Positions 1-7,548 of a DNA stretch of 64,000 nt are shown here, piece after piece. The DNA lies in the NCBI RefSeq assembly GCF_002220095.1, contig NZ_CP022372.1:840501-904500 (forward strand). Reading direction: 5' to 3'. Position 1 is the first letter of the stretch. Each line of letters begins with the position of its first letter. The position numbers and the translations under genes were made by a program. The stretch comes from Bosea sp. AS-1. Its GTDB lineage: Bacteria > Pseudomonadota > Alphaproteobacteria > Rhizobiales > Beijerinckiaceae. The notes beneath the pieces were generated by a model that was given only the letters and a program-made list of their open reading frames with translations, was not told the origin of the DNA and did no database searches.

Positions 1-84
1 GGCCAAAGAACCGGAATCGGGATAGGCGGCGCCGCGCTGCGATGTCCGGAAGCTGGCTTCCTGTTGCCTGTCGGTCCTGCTCAT
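1..84 (-). CDS. 5' end of an unidentified gene running off the left edge
   Basis: An open frame begins with ATG at 84 on the minus strand and runs without a stop to the window edge (28 codons, beginning MSRTDRQQEASFRTSQ). A purine-rich stretch (gagagg) lies about 14 bases upstream. It is divergent from the MocR gene at 185, and MocR regulators commonly control a divergent neighbour, so it is a plausible target. Too little sequence is present to name a family. The frame could be a chance opening, since high-G+C DNA has many. Confidence 0.35.
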   Translation of the reverse strand, partial: MSRTDRQQEASFRTSQRGAAYPDSGSLA

Positions 85-146
85 CGTCGTGTCGGGGCCT
101 CTCGAATTCCCCTTCGCATAACGCGTTGCTGGATCATTCAGAACGA

Positions 147-176
147 CCAGTTTATGAAAATTGAGCTGGGCCAGTT
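147..176. promoter_or_regulatory. Direct repeat, possible MocR operator
   Basis: The hexamer ccagtt occurs at 147-152 and again at 171-176, 24 bases apart, within the longer similarities gaccagttta and ggccagttag. MocR/GabR-type regulators typically bind direct repeats spaced by about two or more helical turns near their own promoter. The repeat lies just before the MocR start at 185, in the gap shared with the divergent partial gene. The function is inferred from position and spacing only. Confidence 0.35.
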
Positions 177-184
177 AGAGTGCG

Positions 185-1660
185 ATGGCGATGAACTCCT
201 CCAAGCCGCCGGGGGCCCGGCAAATCTATGAGACCTTGAGAGAGCAGGTGATTGCCGGCGTCTTCGGCGAAGACGGTCTATTGCCATCTTCGCGCGCGCT
301 GGCCGTCGAGCTCGGGATCTCCCGAACGACCGTGACGGTCGCCTACGAGCAGCTGCTGGCCGAGGGGTTCATCACGGTCCGCCAGGGAGCAAGGCCGCGC
401 GTCGCCTCCGCCGTCGTCGACAGGGGCGTGCCTGACAGCCGGCCGAAGCGCTCCGGGCCAATCCGGCTTTCAGCCTATGGCGAACGTATCCGGAGCGTCC
501 CGGTCTGGCGCGACCAGGTGGCGAACCAGCTGGTCGCCGATTTTCGGTATGGCGATCTCGCGCCATCCGACTTTCCCGCCGGTATCTGGAAACGCGCGAT
601 GAACGCTGTCATGGCACGCCGGCCCGGCCCGCTTGTCTATAACGATCCGCGCGGCTCGCGGCGCCTGCGCGTGGCGTTGCAGGGTTATCTTTGGCGGGCC
701 CGGACGCTACGCTGCGAACTGAACCAGATCATGATCGTCAACGGCTCGCAGCAGGGTCTCGACCTGTGCGCGAGGCTGCTTCTCGATCCAGCCGATCGCT
801 TCGTGATCGAGAACCCCTGCTATGCCATGGCCCGGCACGTCTTTTCCGGCACCGGAGCGTTAGCCGTGCCGATTGCCGTGGATGGCGAAGGGCTGAAGAC
901 GGACATGCTCAGGGGTGTCGAGGCGCGGCTCGCCTATGTGACCCCGTCTCACCAGTTTCCTCTCGGGGGCGTGATGACGATCTCGCGCCGCCGCCAGCTG
1001 ATCGAATGGGCGCGGCAGAACGGCGCCTATGTGATCGAAGACGACTACGACAGCGAATATCGCTATGACATCAATCCGGTTCCGCCGTTGCATGGGTTGG
1101 GCAACAGCGACAACGTCGTCTATCTCGGAACGATCTCCAAGACGCTCTCGCCGACGCTGCGGATCGGCTACCTCGTTGTGCCGCCGGACCTGCAAGAGGT
1201 CTTCGCAACGGCCAAGCAACTGATCGATCGGCATTCTCCCGTTGCCGAGCAGGAGGCATTGGCTTCGCTCATCGAAAGCGGTGCCTATGAGAGCCATGTG
1301 CGGCGGGTCCGGCGCCTCAACGGTGAGCGGCGACAGACGCTCCTCAACAGGCTGCGCCTGGCATTCGGCGACAGGATCGCGATCGAGGGGGCCGATGCCG
1401 GCCTGCATATTGTCGTGCGGCTTGCCGATCTACCGAGCGTCCTGGAACTTGCCTTGATCGAAGAAGCGCGCCGGATCGGCATCGGCCTGCATTCCGTAAC
1501 CTCACTATACGACCCTGCCATTGCGGAGGCGCAATCGGACCGGCTCAGTCTCGTAATGGGCTATTCGGCATTGGAAATCCGGCAGATCGAGCGCGGTGTC
1601 GAGCTGCTGGCACAAGCCGTCGCATCGGTGAAAGGGCGCCTGGACGAACGGACGCGATAG
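185..1660 (+). CDS. MocR/PdxR-family transcriptional regulator (GntR HTH + aminotransferase-like domain)
   Basis: This is a 491-residue two-domain regulator. A GntR winged helix-turn-helix occupies about residues 13-80 (IYETLREQVIAG ... LPSSRALAVELGISRTTVTVAYEQL). A long linker leads to a fold-type I aminotransferase-like domain from about residue 110 to the end. The domain keeps the PLP-anchoring lysine in the block GTISKTLSPTLRIGYLV and the EDDYDSEYRY block whose aspartate contacts the PLP ring nitrogen, so PLP binding is expected. The length is normal for MocR proteins (450-500 residues). It faces a gene starting at 84 on the other strand, and direct repeats lie in the gap. The effector and target are unknown; homologues regulate PLP synthesis, GABA, taurine or other amine metabolism. 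The downstream ribH2 has its own riboswitch and is probably a separate unit. Confidence 0.9.
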   Translation: MAMNSSKPPGARQIYETLREQVIAGVFGEDGLLPSSRALAVELGISRTTVTVAYEQLLAEGFITVRQGARPRVASAVVDRGVPDSRPKRSGPIRLSAYGERIRSVPVWRDQVANQLVADFRYGDLAPSDFPAGIWKRAMNAVMARRPGPLVYNDPRGSRRLRVALQGYLWRARTLRCELNQIMIVNGSQQGLDLCARLLLDPADRFVIENPCYAMARHVFSGTGALAVPIAVDGEGLKTDMLRGVEARLAYVTPSHQFPLGGVMTISRRRQLIEWARQNGAYVIEDDYDSEYRYDINPVPPLHGLGNSDNVVYLGTISKTLSPTLRIGYLVVPPDLQEVFATAKQLIDRHSPVAEQEALASLIESGAYESHVRRVRRLNGERRQTLLNRLRLAFGDRIAIEGADAGLHIVVRLADLPSVLELALIEEARRIGIGLHSVTSLYDPAIAEAQSDRLSLVMGYSALEIRQIERGVELLAQAVASVKGRLDERTR

Positions 1661-1720
1661 CGGCCCCGCAGGCATGGACGGGGCTTGTCGTGCTCCGAGC
1701 AATGCGACTATCGTGAACCT

Positions 1721-1857
1721 GTTCTCAGGGCGGGGCGAAATTCCCCACCGGCGGTATGCGGCCTTGGCCGCGAGCCCGCGAGCGCCTTCCGCGAGGAGGG
1801 GTCAGCAGATCAGGTGGGATGCCTGAGCCGACGGTCAGAGTCCGGATGAAAGAGAAC
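1721..1857 (+). promoter_or_regulatory. FMN riboswitch (RFN element)
   Basis: The conserved RFN blocks appear in order: ggcggggcgaaattccccac, cggcggtatg, agcccgcgagc, gtcagcagat, gccgacggtcagagtccgg and atgaaagagaac. The closing P1 stem is visible as gttctc at 1721-1726 pairing with gagaac at 1852-1857. The element binds FMN and switches off riboflavin synthesis or transport genes. Here it precedes ribH2, whose start is about 80 bases downstream, and the intervening leader holds a hairpin that would hide the ribosome binding site. The sequence match is strong and the control of ribH2 is near certain. Confidence 0.96.
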
Positions 1858-1894
1858 GTGCTGGCTTTCCGCGTCTCTGGCGCGGGATGCGGCC

Positions 1895-1936
1895 GTGATC
1901 GCCTTGGGTGACGTGTCTGTCGCGAAAGGAGATCAC
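1895..1936 (+). promoter_or_regulatory. Shine-Dalgarno-sequestering hairpin of the FMN riboswitch
   Basis: gtgatcgcctt (1895-1905) is complementary to aaggagatcac (1926-1936) at 10 of 11 positions, with a 20-base loop. The 3' arm contains the ribosome binding site AAAGGAG used by the GTG start at 1938. This is the expected expression platform of a translational FMN riboswitch: with FMN bound the hairpin would hide the site. An alternative pairing that opens it without FMN was not worked out. Confidence 0.65.
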
Positions 1937-1937
1937 T

Positions 1938-2372
1938 GTGACACTCGCCCGTTATGCATTCATCAAAGCTGCCTGGCATGCCGACATCGTCGACCAGGCG
2001 CTCAAAGGTTTCGTCGAGGTCATCCCTGCCGATCAGGTTGACGTGTTCGACGTACCTGGCGCGTTCGAGATGCCGTTGCTCGCGCGCGACCTTGCCGCAA
2101 CCGGGCGCTATGCGGCTGTTGCCGCGGCCGCTTTCGTCGTCGACGGAGGGATCTATCGCCATGATTTCGTGGCGCAGGCGGTGGTCGACGGCCTGATGCG
2201 AGCAGGACTGGACACCGGTATTCCGGTGCTCTCGATTTCCCTGACGCCGCATCATTATCGGGAAGCGTCTCCCCATGCCGACATTTTCCGGGCCCATTTC
2301 GTCACCAAGGGGCGCGAAGCCGCCGAAGCCGCGCTGATGATCCTGCGGACGCGCGAGCGCCTCAGCGCCTGA
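1938..2372 (+). CDS. ribH2: 6,7-dimethyl-8-ribityllumazine synthase, type II (RibH2)
   Basis: The enzyme condenses 5-amino-6-ribitylaminouracil with 3,4-dihydroxy-2-butanone 4-phosphate, the penultimate step of riboflavin synthesis. The protein is 144 residues. Recognised motifs are the N-terminal block with AAWHADIVDQAL, FDVPGAFEMPL, AFVVDGGIYRHDFVAQAVVDG and VLSISLTPHHY, and the order and wording resemble the decameric RibH2 of Brucella and Mesorhizobium rather than icosahedral RibH1. I chose the GTG at 1938 because AAAGGAG lies 7 bases upstream; an in-frame ATG at 1908 would extend the protein into the riboswitch expression platform. The gene is monocistronic and under the FMN riboswitch. 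Alphaproteobacteria with RibH2 usually carry a second ribH in the main rib operon, not visible here. Confidence 0.93.
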   Translation: MTLARYAFIKAAWHADIVDQALKGFVEVIPADQVDVFDVPGAFEMPLLARDLAATGRYAAVAAAAFVVDGGIYRHDFVAQAVVDGLMRAGLDTGIPVLSISLTPHHYREASPHADIFRAHFVTKGREAAEAALMILRTRERLSA

Positions 2373-2543
2373 CGTCCGCCGTGAACAGGGTGGTCCTTCG
2401 CCTCGTCGAAGGGCCAACCCCCGATCGGGCTCGTCGATCCTTCGGTTCTTTCGCGATCGTGGCCGGAAGTGGCCGCGAATGACCGTCCTAGCGGCGTCCA
2501 TTCCGGACGCGGACACGCCCCAGGCCGGACGTCAGTATCGCGA

Positions 2544-3392
2544 CTAGCGCACGGGGTTGGCCGCGCCCCGTGACTCCGTTGCGCGCGCCGCGCCAAAGAT
2601 CTCGATGAAGTGGTTGTGGAACTGGCGGGGTGCGACGACGAGGCTCCTGCATTGGAGCGGATCGCCGGCGCCGTCGATCTCGGTCGCCAGACAGCCCGCT
2701 TCGCGCGCGATGATCACACCGGCCGCCAGATCCCAGAGGTCGAGCTTGGCGCCGGAGGTCCAGAAACCGTCGAAACGGCCTTCCGCCACATAGGCGATCT
2801 CGAGCGCCGCCGAGCCGGGGCTGCGGATGCCGGAGACGCGCGGCATGATCGCCGCCATCTCGCGAGCGGCCTTCTCGCTGTCGCCCTTGCCGTTGTAGGG
2901 GAAGCAAGTCCCTACAACCGCATGGGCGAGCGAGTTGCGGCTGGAGCCGTTCAGCTTCCTGTCGCCGAGATAGGCGCCCTGTCCGGCCGCGGCCCAGAAC
3001 ATCTCATGGCTCAAGGGGTTATAGGTCACGCCCGCCGTGACCTCCTCGCCTTCCATCAGGGCAAGCGAGACCGAAAATTGCGGGATGCCGTGCAGGAAGT
3101 TGTTGGTGCCGTCGAGCGGGTCGATGATGATCCTCAGGCCATTGCCGGCATCCGGCGAGGCCGCGCCTTCCTCTCCCAGAACCGCGATTTCGGGCAGTTT
3201 CTCGTTCAGATGGGCAACGATCAACCGCTCGGATTCGATATCGGCGACCGAGACGAAGTCGGATGGACCCTTTTCCAGAATGGGCAGTGTGGCGAGGCGT
3301 GCGAAGTTCCCGGCGAGAGAGGCTCCGCCGATGCGGGCGGCCTCCTTCATGGCCTCCACGATGTTGCTGCGGGTCAGGGGCTTGTCGAGCAT
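2544..3392 (-). CDS. Inositol monophosphatase family protein
   Basis: A 282-residue Mg2+-dependent phosphate monoesterase of the IMPase/FIG superfamily. The metal-binding motifs are intact: GEEG, then IIDPLDGTNNFLHGIP, then LDLWDLAAGVIIAREAGC. It dephosphorylates small polyol or amino-alcohol phosphates; the exact substrate cannot be read from sequence. The frame is open to 3470, but that start would overlap the preceding phosphatase gene by 38 bases; the ATG at 3392 (MLDKPLTRSN) gives a normal protein. It is the last gene of a minus-strand operon behind an amino acid ABC importer and a second phosphatase of the same superfamily. Two such phosphatases in one importer operon suggest a phosphorylated substrate or intermediate. 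Confidence 0.88.
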   Translation of the reverse strand: MLDKPLTRSNIVEAMKEAARIGGASLAGNFARLATLPILEKGPSDFVSVADIESERLIVAHLNEKLPEIAVLGEEGAASPDAGNGLRIIIDPLDGTNNFLHGIPQFSVSLALMEGEEVTAGVTYNPLSHEMFWAAAGQGAYLGDRKLNGSSRNSLAHAVVGTCFPYNGKGDSEKAAREMAAIMPRVSGIRSPGSAALEIAYVAEGRFDGFWTSGAKLDLWDLAAGVIIAREAGCLATEIDGAGDPLQCRSLVVAPRQFHNHFIEIFGAARATESRGAANPVR

Positions 3393-3432
3393 GTCGGTAA
3401 CCTGATTGAAGTCGAGGCGCTGACCAGCAGGC

Positions 3433-4239
3433 TTACGCGGCCGGCCTGGTTCCGGGCTGTGCCTTGGCAATCCGGTGCAGGGCCGCTTGATGCAGTTCGG
3501 GATTGGCCGCCGCCAGGCAGCGCCCGCTCGAATGCAGCGTCAGCGGAGCCCCCTCCCAATCGGTGATGACGCCGCCGGCATTGGCAATGACCGGGACATG
3601 GGCGAGGACGTCGTGGGGGGTGAAAAAGGGGTCGATTGCGACGTCGATGCCGCCAGAAGCTAGCCGCCCGTAAGCGTAGCAACTGCCACCATAGACACAC
3701 CAATGGACGGAGGAGCGCAGAGCCTTGAAGGTCGGCAGGCTCTCAGGCTCGTAGAGTTCGATGCTGCTCGTCGAGAGGACCGCCTCCGACAAGACCTTGC
3801 GGCCGGAGGTGGCGACGCGGACGTCGTTCAGGGTGGTCGGATAGCCTTCCGCGCCGATCCAGCGTTCCCGCGTCATCGGCTGGTCGATGACGCCGAGAAT
3901 GGGAATGCCGCGACGGGTAAGCGCGATCAGCGTGCCGAAGACCGGGATACCGGCGACAAAAGCCTTGGTGCCGTCGATCGGATCGATGACCCAGACATGC
4001 TTGGCATCCGTCGCCTGCGCTCCGAATTCCTCGCCCTGGATGCCGTGCGCAGGAAAGGCCTCGCCGATGCGGCGGCGCAACTCCGTCTCGACGCGCCGGT
4101 CGATCTCGGTGACCGGGCTGTCGTCGCCCTTGGAGACGAAGGCGTTGTTCTGGCGGGCCGCTTCGCGGATGATCGTGCCGCTTGCTTCGGCCAGCCCTTG
4201 GGCGAAGGCAATGAAGTTCCTGATGTCGCTAGTCGGCAT
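3433..4239 (-). CDS. Inositol monophosphatase superfamily protein, histidinol-phosphatase (HisN)-like
   Basis: A 268-residue member of the IMPase superfamily with the GEEFGAQ and WVIDPIDGTKAFVAGIP motifs and the C-terminal metal site HDVLAHVPVIANAGG, where the usual tryptophan of the WD motif is histidine. The IDPIDGTKAF version is typical of the HisN branch, which removes phosphate from histidinol phosphate, but inositol and other phosphomonoesters are alternatives. The start overlaps the end of the upstream permease gene by 11 bases, so the two are translationally coupled. Its place behind a histidine/polar-amino-acid-type importer suggests it acts on the imported compound or a product of it rather than in histidine synthesis. 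Confidence 0.85.
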   Translation of the reverse strand: MPTSDIRNFIAFAQGLAEASGTIIREAARQNNAFVSKGDDSPVTEIDRRVETELRRRIGEAFPAHGIQGEEFGAQATDAKHVWVIDPIDGTKAFVAGIPVFGTLIALTRRGIPILGVIDQPMTRERWIGAEGYPTTLNDVRVATSGRKVLSEAVLSTSSIELYEPESLPTFKALRSSVHWCVYGGSCYAYGRLASGGIDVAIDPFFTPHDVLAHVPVIANAGGVITDWEGAPLTLHSSGRCLAAANPELHQAALHRIAKAQPGTRPAA

Positions 4240-4957
4240 GACGGACCTGTCCGGAAATCGCGGCGGTGTTCTTGAGCGGCCGCTGATGCTTGCTGAGAGC
4301 GTATTCGACGTATTTGAAGCAGCGCGTGATGACGAGTGTGATCGCCAGATAGATCAGCGCCGCCATGATGAAGATCTCGTAGGGCGAGAACGTGCTGGCG
4401 ACGATGGTATTGGCCACGCCGGTGAGTTCCATCAGCGTGATCGTGCTGGCGAGCGAGGTGCCTTTCAGCATGCCGATTGCCTGGTTGCTGTAGGCCGGCA
4501 GCATCAGCCGCAGCGCCACGGGCAGAACGATTAGGCGCTGGACCTGGAAGGCGGACATGCCGCAGGCGCGGGCGGCTTCGACCTCGCCAGCAGGCACGGC
4601 CTGGATCGCGCCGCGCAGGATGTTCGTGGTGTAGGCCGCCGAATGCAGGGCACAGGCGATCAGCGCACAGATGAAGGGCTGCCGCAGATAGGGCCACAGA
4701 AAGCTCTGGCGCACGACCTCGAACTGGGCGAGCCCGTAGTAGACGATGAAGATCTGCACCAGCAGCGGCGTGCCGCGGAAGAAATAGACGAAGCCGTAGA
4801 TCGGCGCCCGCACGGCCCGGCTGCCATTCGCATAGAGAATGCCGAGCGGCAGGGCGAAGACGAAGCCGATGAGCTCGGTCAGCAGCAGCAGCTTCAGCGT
4901 GACGACGGCGCCCTCGAGCAGGCGAGGGATGCTGTCGATCATGAGCGAGATGTCCAT
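4229..4957 (-). CDS. Polar amino acid ABC transporter permease (HisM-like)
   Basis: A 242-residue inner-membrane subunit of the HisM/GlnP family with five predicted membrane segments. The EAA loop reads GEVEAARACGMSAFQVQRLIVLP, and the N-terminal half contains the family signature YFFRGTPLLVQIFIVYYG. The ATG at 4957 lies two bases after the stop of the companion permease gene; the longer open frame is an artefact. It pairs with the permease at 4960 to form the heterodimeric pore for the substrate-binding protein at 5749 and the ATPase at 6558. Confidence 0.92.
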   Translation of the reverse strand: MDISLMIDSIPRLLEGAVVTLKLLLLTELIGFVFALPLGILYANGSRAVRAPIYGFVYFFRGTPLLVQIFIVYYGLAQFEVVRQSFLWPYLRQPFICALIACALHSAAYTTNILRGAIQAVPAGEVEAARACGMSAFQVQRLIVLPVALRLMLPAYSNQAIGMLKGTSLASTITLMELTGVANTIVASTFSPYEIFIMAALIYLAITLVITRCFKYVEYALSKHQRPLKNTAAISGQVRHAD

Positions 4958-4959
4958 GA

Positions 4960-5658
4960 TCAGACCCTCCGCACGCCGCGGTTCGCGCGGGTCTCGAGCC
5001 ATTCGATGATGAGGGAGTTCGCGATCGTCAGGGTGAGGTAGATGACGGCTGCGAGCACATAGAAATGGAACGGGCTGCGCGTTACCGAAGTCGCGATGTA
5101 GCTGACCCGCATCAGCTCCTCGAGGCCGACGATCGAGATGAGTGAGGTATTCTTGATCAGAGAGATCCAGATGTTGCCGAGCGCCGGCAGCGCGTAGCGC
5201 CACATCAGCGGCAGGCGAATGTAGATGAACAGCGTCAGTGGTCCCATGCCGAAGGCTCGGGCCGCCTCGATCTGCCCGGCCGGGATGGCGAGGAAAGCGC
5301 CGCGGAAGATTTCCGCCGCATAGCCGCCGAAGACGAGGCTGAGCGCCAGCACGCCCGCCCCCAGGGCCGGCATCTCGAAGGAGGCGTCCGGGCCGCCGAC
5401 CCAGCGCAGGGCGGCCGACAGGGCGACCGTGCTCCCGAAGTAAACCAGCAGGATGATCAGCAGCTCCGGCGTGCCGCGGATGCAGGTGGTGTAGAGATCG
5501 CCCGCCGCCCGCAGGATGCGCGACGGCGAGAGCTTGGCGAGCGCAACGAGGAGCCCGATCGCCAACCCTGCCAGCAGCGACAGGAACGCGACCTTGAGCG
5601 TCACCATCGTGCCCCAGAAGAGCTGGGCGCCCCAGCCCTGAAACAGGTCTGCCGTCAT
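4960..5658 (-). CDS. Polar amino acid ABC transporter permease (HisQ-like)
   Basis: A 232-residue membrane subunit with the HisQ-type signature CIRGTPELLIILLVYFG and the EAA loop GQIEAARAFGMGPLTLFIYIRLP. Five hydrophobic segments are visible. The ATG at 5658 is preceded by accggaaag, a reasonable ribosome binding site, and is preferred to the in-frame ATG at 5700. It lies 90 bases after the binding-protein gene and is almost contiguous with the second permease, a standard order for histidine/lysine/arginine/ornithine or ectoine-type importers. Confidence 0.92.
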   Translation of the reverse strand: MTADLFQGWGAQLFWGTMVTLKVAFLSLLAGLAIGLLVALAKLSPSRILRAAGDLYTTCIRGTPELLIILLVYFGSTVALSAALRWVGGPDASFEMPALGAGVLALSLVFGGYAAEIFRGAFLAIPAGQIEAARAFGMGPLTLFIYIRLPLMWRYALPALGNIWISLIKNTSLISIVGLEELMRVSYIATSVTRSPFHFYVLAAVIYLTLTIANSLIIEWLETRANRGVRRV

Positions 5659-5748
5659 GCGTCTTTCCGGTGGGAAGGCGGAGAGCGGAACGCGTGGCAC
5701 GAGGCCACGTGCTCCGCCCTGGTTACGGGCATGGCGAGGGCAAGCGGC

Positions 5749-6546
5749 TCAGTTCGTCCAGACGCTGGGAAGCACGGTGAACTTCCAGTATTTCTGGTTG
5801 ATCTTCTTGAACGTCCCGTCGGCGAACATGGCCTTGAGCGCGTCGTTGACCTTGCCTTGCAGCTCGGCCTCGTTCTTGCGCAGGCCGACGCCGACGCCGG
5901 GCCCGAAATACTTGATGCTTTCCAGCTCGGGGCCGATGTACTTGAAGCCCTTGCCGCGCTCCTCGGCGAGGAAGTCCTCCATCTTGATCGGCCCGGCCAT
6001 GATCAGGTCGACGCGGCCGGAGACGAGGTCGAGGAGCAGGGTCTCGTAGTTCTCGTAGCGCGAGATCTGCACGCCCGGGAACTGCTCGGTGAAATAGCGG
6101 TCATAGGTGCTGGCGCGGATCATGCCCACCACCTTGCCGTCCAGCGCCTTGGGATTGGGCTGCCCGTCGGCGGTCAGCGGCTCCAGCGTCGAGGTTTTCA
6201 GACCGACGAAGCGCCCGGTCGAGCCGCGATAGGGAATGCTGAAGTCGATGCTCTTCTGGCGCGCCTCGGTAATCGAGAGGCTGGCGAGGATGAGGTCGAA
6301 CTTGCGCGCCGTGAGGGCCGGGATCAGTCCCTCGAAAGCCTGGCAGACGAACTGAAGCTCGAAGCCCTCCCGCTTGCCGATCTCCCGAGCAATATCGACG
6401 TCGAAGCCGGTCAATTCCCCGCTTGCGGTGCGATAGTTGAAGGGCGGGTTGGTGCATTCGGTTCCAACCTTGACCTCGCGGGCAAAGGCGGAGCCGGCCA
6501 GCAGCAGCGTGGCGCCGGACAGAAGGGCGAGAGCCGTCTTTTTCAT
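5749..6546 (-). CDS. Periplasmic amino acid-binding protein (SBP family 3)
   Basis: A 265-residue solute receptor with a classical signal peptide (MKKTALALLSGATLLLAGSAFA, cleavage after AFA). The SBP_bac_3 fold is shown by GTECTNPPFNY, the GFDVDIAREIGKREG block and DLILASLSITEARQKSIDFSIPY. The ATG at 6546 is preceded by gaggagagg. The family binds lysine, arginine, ornithine, histidine, opines or ectoines; the ligand is not predictable here. The partner enzymes nearby (an aminotransferase, a hydratase, an aldolase and two phosphatases) suggest an uncommon amino acid. Confidence 0.92.
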   Translation of the reverse strand: MKKTALALLSGATLLLAGSAFAREVKVGTECTNPPFNYRTASGELTGFDVDIAREIGKREGFELQFVCQAFEGLIPALTARKFDLILASLSITEARQKSIDFSIPYRGSTGRFVGLKTSTLEPLTADGQPNPKALDGKVVGMIRASTYDRYFTEQFPGVQISRYENYETLLLDLVSGRVDLIMAGPIKMEDFLAEERGKGFKYIGPELESIKYFGPGVGVGLRKNEAELQGKVNDALKAMFADGTFKKINQKYWKFTVLPSVWTN

Positions 6547-6557
6547 GGTTCCTCTCC

Positions 6558-7334
6558 TCAAAGAACGCGCTGCAGAAAGCGCCTGCACCGCTCCGACGTC
6601 GGATTGCCGAAGATCTGCTCCGGCGTGTTCCGCTCTTCGATCTTTCCCTCGTGAAGGAAGAGCACCTCGCTCGACACCTCGCGGGCGAAGGCCATCTCAT
6701 GGGTGACCACGATCATGGTCCGCCCCTCTTCCGCGAGCAGGCGCATGACGCGCAGCACCTCGCCGACGAGCTCGGGGTCGAGCGCGGAGGTCGGCTCGTC
6801 GAAGAGCAGGAGCTTGGGGTCCATGGCCAGAGCGCGGGCGATGGCGCAGCGCTGCTGCTGCCCGCCCGAAATATGGGCCGGGTAGTGGAGGCGCTTGTCG
6901 AACATCCCGACCTTCGCGAGCAGGGCCTCGGCCCGTTCCTTCGCCTCAGCCTTGGGGACGCCGAGCACCTTGATCGGCGCGATCGTCACATTGTCGAGGA
7001 CGGTTAGGTGGCTCCACAGGTTGAAGCTCTGGAACACCATCCCCATGCGGCTGCGGATCCGGTTGATCTGCCTGGCATCCAGAACCGGAGCCCCCTTGCC
7101 ACGACGGTCCAGATTCAGCTGCTCTCCCTCGAAGGCGATCGTTCCGGATTCCGGCGTCTCGAGCAGATTGATGCAGCGCAGGAAGGTGCTCTTTCCCGAG
7201 CCGCTCGCGCCGATCATGCAGATGACGTCGCGCTCGCGGGCAGCCAGGCTGACGCCCTTGAGGACGGCGAAGTCGCCATAGCTCTTGTGGATGCCGTCCG
7301 CTGTGAGGACGGTCTTCGCCTCGGGTCGAGACAC
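6558..7334 (-). CDS. Polar amino acid ABC transporter ATP-binding protein (HisP/GlnQ-like)
   Basis: A 258-residue ABC ATPase with Walker [11 protein letters not shown]-loop [14 protein letters not shown], signature [14 protein letters not shown], Walker [13 protein letters not shown] and switch histidine VVTHEM. It energises the importer encoded downstream. The start is GTG at 7334, chosen because gcggagg lies just upstream; the open frame reaching 7565 would cross the divergent promoter and overlap the regulator gene. It is the first gene of the minus-strand operon and is divergent from the MocR-like gene at 7549. Confidence 0.92.
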   Translation of the reverse strand: MSRPEAKTVLTADGIHKSYGDFAVLKGVSLAARERDVICMIGASGSGKSTFLRCINLLETPESGTIAFEGEQLNLDRRGKGAPVLDARQINRIRSRMGMVFQSFNLWSHLTVLDNVTIAPIKVLGVPKAEAKERAEALLAKVGMFDKRLHYPAHISGGQQQRCAIARALAMDPKLLLFDEPTSALDPELVGEVLRVMRLLAEEGRTMIVVTHEMAFAREVSSEVLFLHEGKIEERNTPEQIFGNPTSERCRRFLQRVL

Positions 7335-7419
7335 GTTTTTCCTCCGCTCATGCTTGATGATCGGCTTTGTCCGACCGCGATTGGCAGGGACCGTATCGAC
7401 GGCTAAAAATCGCCTCAAG

Positions 7420-7453
7420 TACCAATTTTTCTGAATCGGCCATACCAATTTTG
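7420..7453. promoter_or_regulatory. Direct repeat taccaatttt x2, likely operator of the MocR-like regulator
   Basis: taccaatttt occurs at 7420-7429 and 7443-7452, with repeat starts 23 bases apart, in the 214-base gap between the importer operon (start 7334) and the MocR-like gene (start 7549). GabR of Bacillus, the model of this family, recognises direct ATACCA repeats, and the second copy here is preceded by a to give ataccaatttt. The repeat is A+T-rich in an otherwise G+C-rich gap. Position, spacing and motif together make it a good operator candidate for both divergent units. Confidence 0.6.
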
Positions 7454-7548
7454 AGACGGGCTTGACCCCTCGTGCCGCCAGTCGCTCAATCCACCGCAGC
7501 GGATGACCGGAACCGATCGGACCGCCCCGACCCATCCAGCGACAGGAC

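Noticed and set aside
2395..2412. ccttcg/cgaagg hairpin after ribH2
   Set aside because: The stem is short (extendable to 10 bp only with a mismatch), there is no T-tract, and it is not distinctive; it may be a weak terminator but the evidence is thin.
4957..5203. N-terminal extension of the HisM-like permease frame
   Set aside because: The extra 82 residues lie antiparallel to no membrane feature and overlap the companion permease in another frame; the ATG at 4957 gives a normal family N terminus.
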